Shown: piece after piece, positions 60,201 through 64,000 of the stretch
How the letters are laid out: each line of letters begins with the position of its first letter
Numbering within the stretch: the first letter of the stretch is position 1
NCBI RefSeq assembly: GCF_030704535.1
Contig: NC_081817.1
Span: 139,001 to 203,000, forward strand
DNA: 64,000 nt
Source: Vitis vinifera
Taxonomy: Eukaryota; Streptophyta; Magnoliopsida; Vitales; Vitaceae
Reading direction: 5' to 3'
The notes under the pieces: generated by a model
Database searches by the model: none
Told to the model about the DNA's origin: nothing
Seen by the model: the letters and a program-made list of their open reading frames with translations, nothing else
Position numbers and translations under genes: made by a program

Positions 60201-60541
60201 GATACCTCTCTGATGAATCCGGCTTCCAACAATTTGTTAATTTCATCTTGGATAACTCTTTGTCTATCCGGGTGAAATCGTCTAATCTTCTGTCGAATGG
60301 GTCTGGCTGCTGGAAAGACGTTAAGCTTGTGAGAGGCGATAGAGGGATGAATTCCCTTCATATCCGAATGTGTCCATGCGAAGATGTCATGGTTACTTCG
60401 AAGGATATTCTGTATGCTCTGGGTTTCTTCTTGTGTCATGAGGGAACTGATGTTTGTGAGGTGATCATTCTCTTCTGAGATTTGGATTGTTTGTAAGGGA
60501 TCTGCTACCGGGGGATCCTTGTCCACCGGACCCAATAATTG
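57278..60541 (-). CDS. Gypsy pol: RT, two RNase H domains and integrase
   Basis: Continues the gag-pro frame after the TAG at 60544-60542 and is itself uninterrupted for about 1087 codons. RT has the FPLPRIDQIVD block, LSFLDAFSGYHQI and the active site YIDD. The RT-associated RNase H follows (LYMYLAVSEWAISAVL). A second, archaeal-type RNase H follows (LRVDGASRSSGSGVG, NNEAEYEAI, IYSDSQLVV, ADALA). Integrase has the HHCC zinc finger (CGNHTGG ... CDKCQRYA) and a D-D-E core (GMDIVGPL, ADNGPQF, NGQAEATNK). The C-terminal part ends NVFNLKQYYQ. All catalytic residues I looked for are present, so pol may be active if translated. Confidence 0.95.
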   Translation of the reverse strand, partial: QLLGPVDKDPPVADPLQTIQISEENDHLTNISSLMTQEETQSIQNILRSNHDIFAWTHSDMKGIHPSIASHKLNVFPAARPIRQKIRRFHPDRQRVIQDEINKLLEAGFIREVSYPDWLANVVVVPKKEGKWRVCVDYTNLNNACPKDSFPLPRIDQIVDSTSGQGMLSFLDAFSGYHQIPMSPDDEEKTAFITPHGLYCYKVMPFGLKNAGATYQRLMTKIFKPLIGRSVEVYIDDIVVKSKTREQHILHLQEVFYLLRKYDMKLNPSKCAFGVSAGKFLGFMVSQRGIEVSPDQVKAVMETPPPRNKKELQRLTGKLVALGRFIARFTDELRPFFLAIRKAGTQGWTDNCQNTLERIKHCLMHPPILSSPMPKEKLYMYLAVSEWAISAVLFRCPSPKEQKPVYYVSRALADVETRYSKMELTALALRSAAQKLRPYFQAHPVIVLTDQPLRSILHKPDLTGRMLQWAIELSEFGIEFQPRLSKKGQVMADFVLEYSRRPDQHHESGEQEWWTLRVDGASRSSGSGVGLLLQSPTGEHLEQAIRLGFSASNNEAEYEAILSGLDLALALSVSKLRIYSDSQLVVRHVQKEYEAKDSRMARYLAKVRSTLQQFTEWTIEKIKRADNGRADALAGIAASLPIREAILLPIHVQANPSVAENSTCNSIEADQADDQEWTHDIAEYLRTGTLPEDPKRAHKIRVQAARFTLIGGHLYKRSFTGPYLRCLGHSEAQYVLAELHEGVCGNHTGGRSLAHRAHSQGYYWPTMKKDAAAYVQKCDKCQRYAPIPHIPSIALKSVSSPWPFAQWGMDIVGPLPAAPAQKKFLLVATDYFSKWVEAEAYASIKDKDVTKFVWKNIVCRYGIPQIIIADNGPQFDSIAFRNFYSELNIRNSYSTPRYPQSNGQAEATNKTLVNALKKRLERAKGRWVEELPGVLWAYRTTPGRPTGNTPFALTYGMDAVIPTEIGLPTIRTDAAKQKDADTELGRNLDWADEVRESASIRMADYQQRASAHYNRKVRPRNFKNGTLVLRKVFENTAEVGAGKFQANWEGPYIVSKANENGAYHLQKLDGTPLLRPWNVFNLKQYYQ

Positions 60542-60547
60542 CTATTG
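60536..60547 (-). promoter_or_regulatory. Candidate leaky stop (readthrough) between Gag-Pro and RT
   Basis: On the minus strand the codons are CAA-TAG-CAA-TTA, with the same frame open on both sides. This fits the UAG-CAR-YYA context known from tobamovirus replicase readthrough in plants. The alternative is a simple mutation of CAG, as for the other gag stops. Confidence 0.5.
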
Positions 60548-62827
60548 GTCGCGCGCAATGCTAGGTTCAGGGGGAGATGCATCTTCCTGGTTAGCGACTG
60601 CTTCACGTGCTATTTGGTAGCACTGGCGAGCGGCTAACTGGCTGCCATACAAGTCAGTTTGCCCTTCATTGGTGAGGAAACTCACCATTTGATGATATGT
60701 GGAGGGGATGGCTTTCATGTAGTGAAGCCATGTGCGTCCCAAGATGATATTGAAGGGTGACAATTCTTGCACCACCGAGAATTGCACGTTGAGAGTGACT
60801 GGTCCAGCTCGAACCGGCAGTATAATGTCTCCTAAGGATGTTGTTGATGATCCGTTGAATCCAGATAAGATTCGTCCGGGGTTTTCGAGACCCGCGAGAC
60901 TGTGTCCCATATGGCCAATGACTGATGCTTGTACTAGATCGGCTGAACTGCCTGGATCAACCAAGATACGTCTTACATCAAAATCTCCTATTTCTAGAGA
61001 GAGGATGAGGGCGTCGCGATGTGGCTGTAGCGTCCGGGTGGGATCTACTGGTGGGAAAATGATTGTCCCATCTATGGGGCGAGGGCCCTCTCCAGTAAGA
61101 CCCGGCCGGATGGAATTAATGCGTTCGCGTATTGACGCGGCCCGCAGCAATTTCTGCCTTTTACGCCTGGAATCGTATTCCTCGTCAGACGGGCCCCCAT
61201 TGATATAGTTTATCACAGCCTTGGAGGCGACTGGGGCCCTCGGGGCCTCAGAGTTATGATGCTGAGATACGTCCCTTCCTCCAGTATCTGAGCGGAGGTA
61301 CTGTTTTAAATGTCCTGCTTTGATGAGCCTTTCAACTAGATACTGGAGGGATCGACACGTCTCTGTTGTATGACCATGGTCTTTGTGGAAGGCGCATTTC
61401 TTGCTGCGGTCTCTTATGGATGGGTCCGTTTCGAGGGGTCTAGGCCACCTGAAGTCGGACAACCCTTGGATCATTGGGAGAAGTTTTTCGTATGATACGG
61501 ATAGGGGTGTGACGGGCGGCCTATTCGGACGACTCGGCCCGTCCTGTCTCCGGTCAACTGGTTTTGGACGGTCCGGAGGCTTGGCATGCCTGTCCGCGTT
61601 ATCTCTAGAAGCCCGTCCGGCAACCAAAACTTGTTGAGTGGCTGCACGCACGTCATCTTCGAGCATTGAATATTTGTTAGCACGTCTGAACAAATCGTCC
61701 ATCGTTGTGGGAGGCTTTTTTGCCAGTGATTCAAAAAATGGAGTGCCTGGACAAATGCTTCTCTTGAAGATTTGTAGGACAGCATCCATGCTGCAAACCT
61801 CTATTTGGAGTACGGCTTGGCCAAATCGTTTCACAAATTCCCTCAAGGATTCGTTGTCTCTCATTTTTATGTTCTGGAGGGTGCTGATATTCTGCTTGTG
61901 TCGAGCAGAGCACAAGTACTGTCCCACGAATGCTTCAGAGAGGTCCCTGAAATTGTCAATAGAGTTAGGAGGTAGGCGATGAAACCATGAGAGGGCCTGC
62001 CCTTGAAGGCTGGCAGGGAATACTTTGCATAATAATGCATCGTTGCCAATATCGAGCGTCATAAGCTATCAATAGTGCATGATGTGATCGAAGGGATCGT
62101 TGGTCCCATCGTATGTGGAAAACTTTGGTACGAGGAATCCTCTTGGGGGCTCGTAATGGGTGATATGAGAGCAAAAGGGCGTGGAGAGCATGTCATCCAG
62201 CCTTTTGCTGATGGAGCCAATGGGTGGCTCGTTTGGGAGGTTTCTCCCAGCTGGTCGTTCCGCTAGGTGTGAATGAACGTTCCGCATCGCTAGGGTGACC
62301 ATGGGGTCACGATGCGGAGGTACGTTCTGCACCATGGGAGCGATCATAGGATCGGGGCGTGGCGCCCGGGTTGTGGCTGCTGGTGGCCTTGATCTCCCAG
62401 GCTCTTGTGGGCCTAGTCTTGCGCGCATAGAACTTGACAACTGTGATTTTCTATCACGCTGTCTTTTTGCTGAGAAATGAGTGGAATCTGAGCTTTCCTC
62501 ACGGGGAGCTCGAGGCATGGGTGTGCGTGGCTCATGGGGCCTTGCGTTGTACGTTCCTGGGATAGCTCCTGTTGACCCAGGATATATTGATTCTGGCTCT
62601 GGCTTTGAGTTTGCCACCTAGCCTTTTGAGCGCTGACGACGAGGAGGTCCTGATGTTGAGGCTTGAATGCGTAACACAGCGTTTTCTTCCCTTAACCTCT
62701 CCGTCTCCTAGAGGAGAGCTTTTAGCTGTTTTTCGCTTGCCAACTGTCTTTTTTCGATGGCTTGACGCCATTCGTGATTATCTTCTTCCTCTCTACCAGA
62801 TGATCGACTTTGGGAAGGTGTGGCCAT
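60542..62827 (-). pseudogene. Gypsy gag-pro, interrupted by stops
   Basis: Begins MATPSQSRSSG at 62827, with a short coiled-coil-like segment. It continues in one frame to the TAG at 60544. The capsid part has ALSWFHRLPPNSI and the REFVKRFGQA region. A modified zinc knuckle CAFHKDHGHTTETC lies near 61390. The aspartic protease motif ILVDPGSSADL lies near 60960. In-frame stops are TAG 62710-62708, TAG 62620-62618 and adjacent TGA/TAG at 62071-62066. Because every segment is in the same frame as pol, a single Gag-Pol frame of about 1850 codons is implied for the family. This copy could not make full Gag. Confidence 0.92.
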
Positions 62828-62863
62828 CTTTGCCAGTGACTGAATCAAAATAAAAAGTAAAAG

Positions 62864-62882
62864 TTTCCCACAGACGGCGCCA
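62864..62882 (-). promoter_or_regulatory. Primer binding site of the Gypsy element
   Basis: The minus strand reads TGGCGCCGTCTGTGGGAAA one base after the 5' LTR, a common primer site in plant Tat/Athila-group Gypsy elements. Confidence 0.85.
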
Positions 62883-62883
62883 A

Positions 62884-63688
62884 TGTTGTCGCCTCGCGTA
62901 TCCGATGGTCCACGTTGCTGCTATATGGATGGACACGTGATTCTCAACACACAAGGGGTTCTTGATTCAGTGGTTGCACCTGCAAAAGGCATCCGGACAG
63001 GGTGTCCGGACGCACCCTCCGATGGTTTTATTAGCCATGGTGAGAAAGAGATATATAAATCAGTTGGCCTTTTTCTAGGTATCAAGAGGTTACCAGGAGA
63101 TCCCCTTTCTTCTTCGTGCGAAGGTATATATATCTAGCTTCAGGGGTACTGTTCCTCTCATTAATGGTGAGGAGATCTTTTCTGTTGTGATGATGACAAT
63201 AGGTGTTAGTAGGAGCACTATCATCCTATGAATGGCTGTCAGAGACTATGGTAGGTGATGCGGCCGTCAGAGATCGTGGGAAGCGATTATGCAGAATGAT
63301 CGTGGGAAGTGACTTGCTGTCACTTCCTCTTGTCTTCTCATTCTGCAGGTGATGGGATGTGGGCCATGGCTGCTTGTTGTGATTGCGTGTAAGACTCGCT
63401 TTACTTTAATTGACCATCCAGAAGATTTATATCCGGATGGCTCATGCTGACTATCCGGATGTGTTGTGGAGACTATCCGGATGTGTACGCTCTGCCAGCG
63501 TCGTTTGCTCTTCCTTGGATAGGAGAAGATGAAACGTCGTTTGCCTTTCCTTGAGGCGGTCCGGATAGGATGTCTACACCATGCATATCCTTAGGGGAAT
63601 CCGGATAATGATGGTCCGGCTGATAACACGTGCCACGCGTCACTATGAGCTGCGTGCCACGTGTTTCCCAAGGGGAGGGGTCCCTACA
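62884..63688 (-). repeat. Gypsy 5' LTR
   Basis: 805 bp, read as identical to 53193-53997. It is followed by the target duplication GCAAC. Confidence 0.97.
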
Positions 63689-63693
63689 GCAAC

Positions 63694-64000
63694 GACTTTA
63701 TAAATATATAATTATGTATTTATTAAAAAATAATAATTTGGAAGAAATTGAAATATACATTAAAAAAAATGAAAAATTTTAATAATATTTCATTTTTCAG
63801 CTTTGATATATATTATTCTAATAAAAACATATTAATACTTTCGATTTTATTAAATAAATAAATATGTGTGAAAATATATTAGAAAGTTTATTATTCTGAG
63901 TTACAAACAAAGAAAAACATCCCATTCTTTGGCTTAAAATCATAAAATGGGAATCAAACGGGTCAAACACTTGTGCAAAAAATCTGTGAAAGTTCAAATA
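63694..64000. other. AT-rich flank of the Gypsy element
   Basis: Continues the host sequence interrupted at 53192. No feature is seen. Confidence 0.6.

Larger units (their letters stand above)
53193..63688 (-). mobile_element. Young Gypsy LTR retrotransposon, Tat clade
   Basis: A 10,496-bp element with 805-bp LTRs (53193-53997 and 62884-63688) in which I find no mismatch, and a perfect 5-bp target duplication GCAAC (53188-53192 and 63689-63693). The polyprotein is on the minus strand, so 62884-63688 is the 5' LTR. The order protease-RT-RNase H-integrase makes it Gypsy. A second, archaeal-type RNase H after the RT-associated one, and an extra antisense gene between pol and the 3' LTR, point to the Tat group. 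Gag has four in-frame stops, so this copy is probably dependent on others. Confidence 0.97.

Noticed and set aside
53195-63137. Identical 84-codon frames starting near MSPRVSDGPRCC at 53195 and 62883
   Set aside because: They come from the two identical Gypsy LTRs and have no start context or homology that would suggest a protein.
1-64000. CRISPR array, bacterial operon or phage-type system
   Set aside because: The window is plant nuclear DNA with spliced genes and plant transposons. No spaced direct-repeat array of that kind is present.

Overview
This is a plant nuclear window, almost certainly from a woody eudicot. Grapevine is my best guess, from the look of the genes and transposons, but nothing in the sequence proves the species. 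The evidence for a plant is spliced genes with short GT-AG exons, AT-rich intergenic DNA, (TA)n and (GAA)n microsatellites, and plant-specific families (a PIP1 aquaporin, a plant glyoxalase II, a GT64 glycosyltransferase). It carries five complete host genes, one partial gene at the left edge and at least six transposable elements.

Layout. 1-5100: the 5' end of an unidentified minus-strand gene, then cytosolic glyoxalase II (7 exons, minus). 6387-18640: an old Copia element whose left LTR was later split by a second, younger Copia element (6707-13405, target duplication GACTT). Host exon-like fragments lie on both sides of this nest. 20374-24027: a mitochondrial-type membrane protein with a Coa1/Tim21-like domain (3 exons, plus). 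24900-25560: a four-copy diverged tandem repeat, followed by an AT desert. 26783-31447: a MuDR-type MULE with long (about 620 bp) terminal inverted repeats, a perfect 9-bp target duplication, a broken transposase and an internal tRNA-like foldback. 33064-34275: aquaporin PIP1 (4 exons, minus). 34376-40240: gene-poor. 40683-44967: GT64 glycosyltransferase (5 exons, plus). 47263-47952: a solo LTR with target duplication GATGC. 48411-49412: a CCGG-rich hAT-like non-autonomous element with an 8-bp target duplication. 49921-51690: a TPR protein (2 exons, minus). 53193-63688: a very young Tat-clade Gypsy element with LTRs that read as identical.

The Gypsy element is the most interesting object. Its gag-pro-RT-RNaseH-integrase frame runs on the minus strand. 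Between pol and the 3' LTR, on the opposite strand, lies a complete-looking spliced gene (TATA box, 3 exons, 741 codons, AATAAA) for a protein with a gypsy-type-transposon domain and a C-terminal coiled coil. The boundary between the Gag-Pro and RT regions is one in-frame UAG inside CAA-UAG-CAA-UUA, the tobamovirus-type leaky stop context. Four other in-frame stops break gag although the LTRs look identical, which suggests that this copy was mobilised in trans. The solo LTR at 47263 is a diverged relative, and both LTRs keep a cluster of ACGTG boxes at the start of U3.

The host genes are independent housekeeping functions (methylglyoxal detoxification, a putative mitochondrial membrane protein, water transport, glycosylation) with no operon-like relationship.
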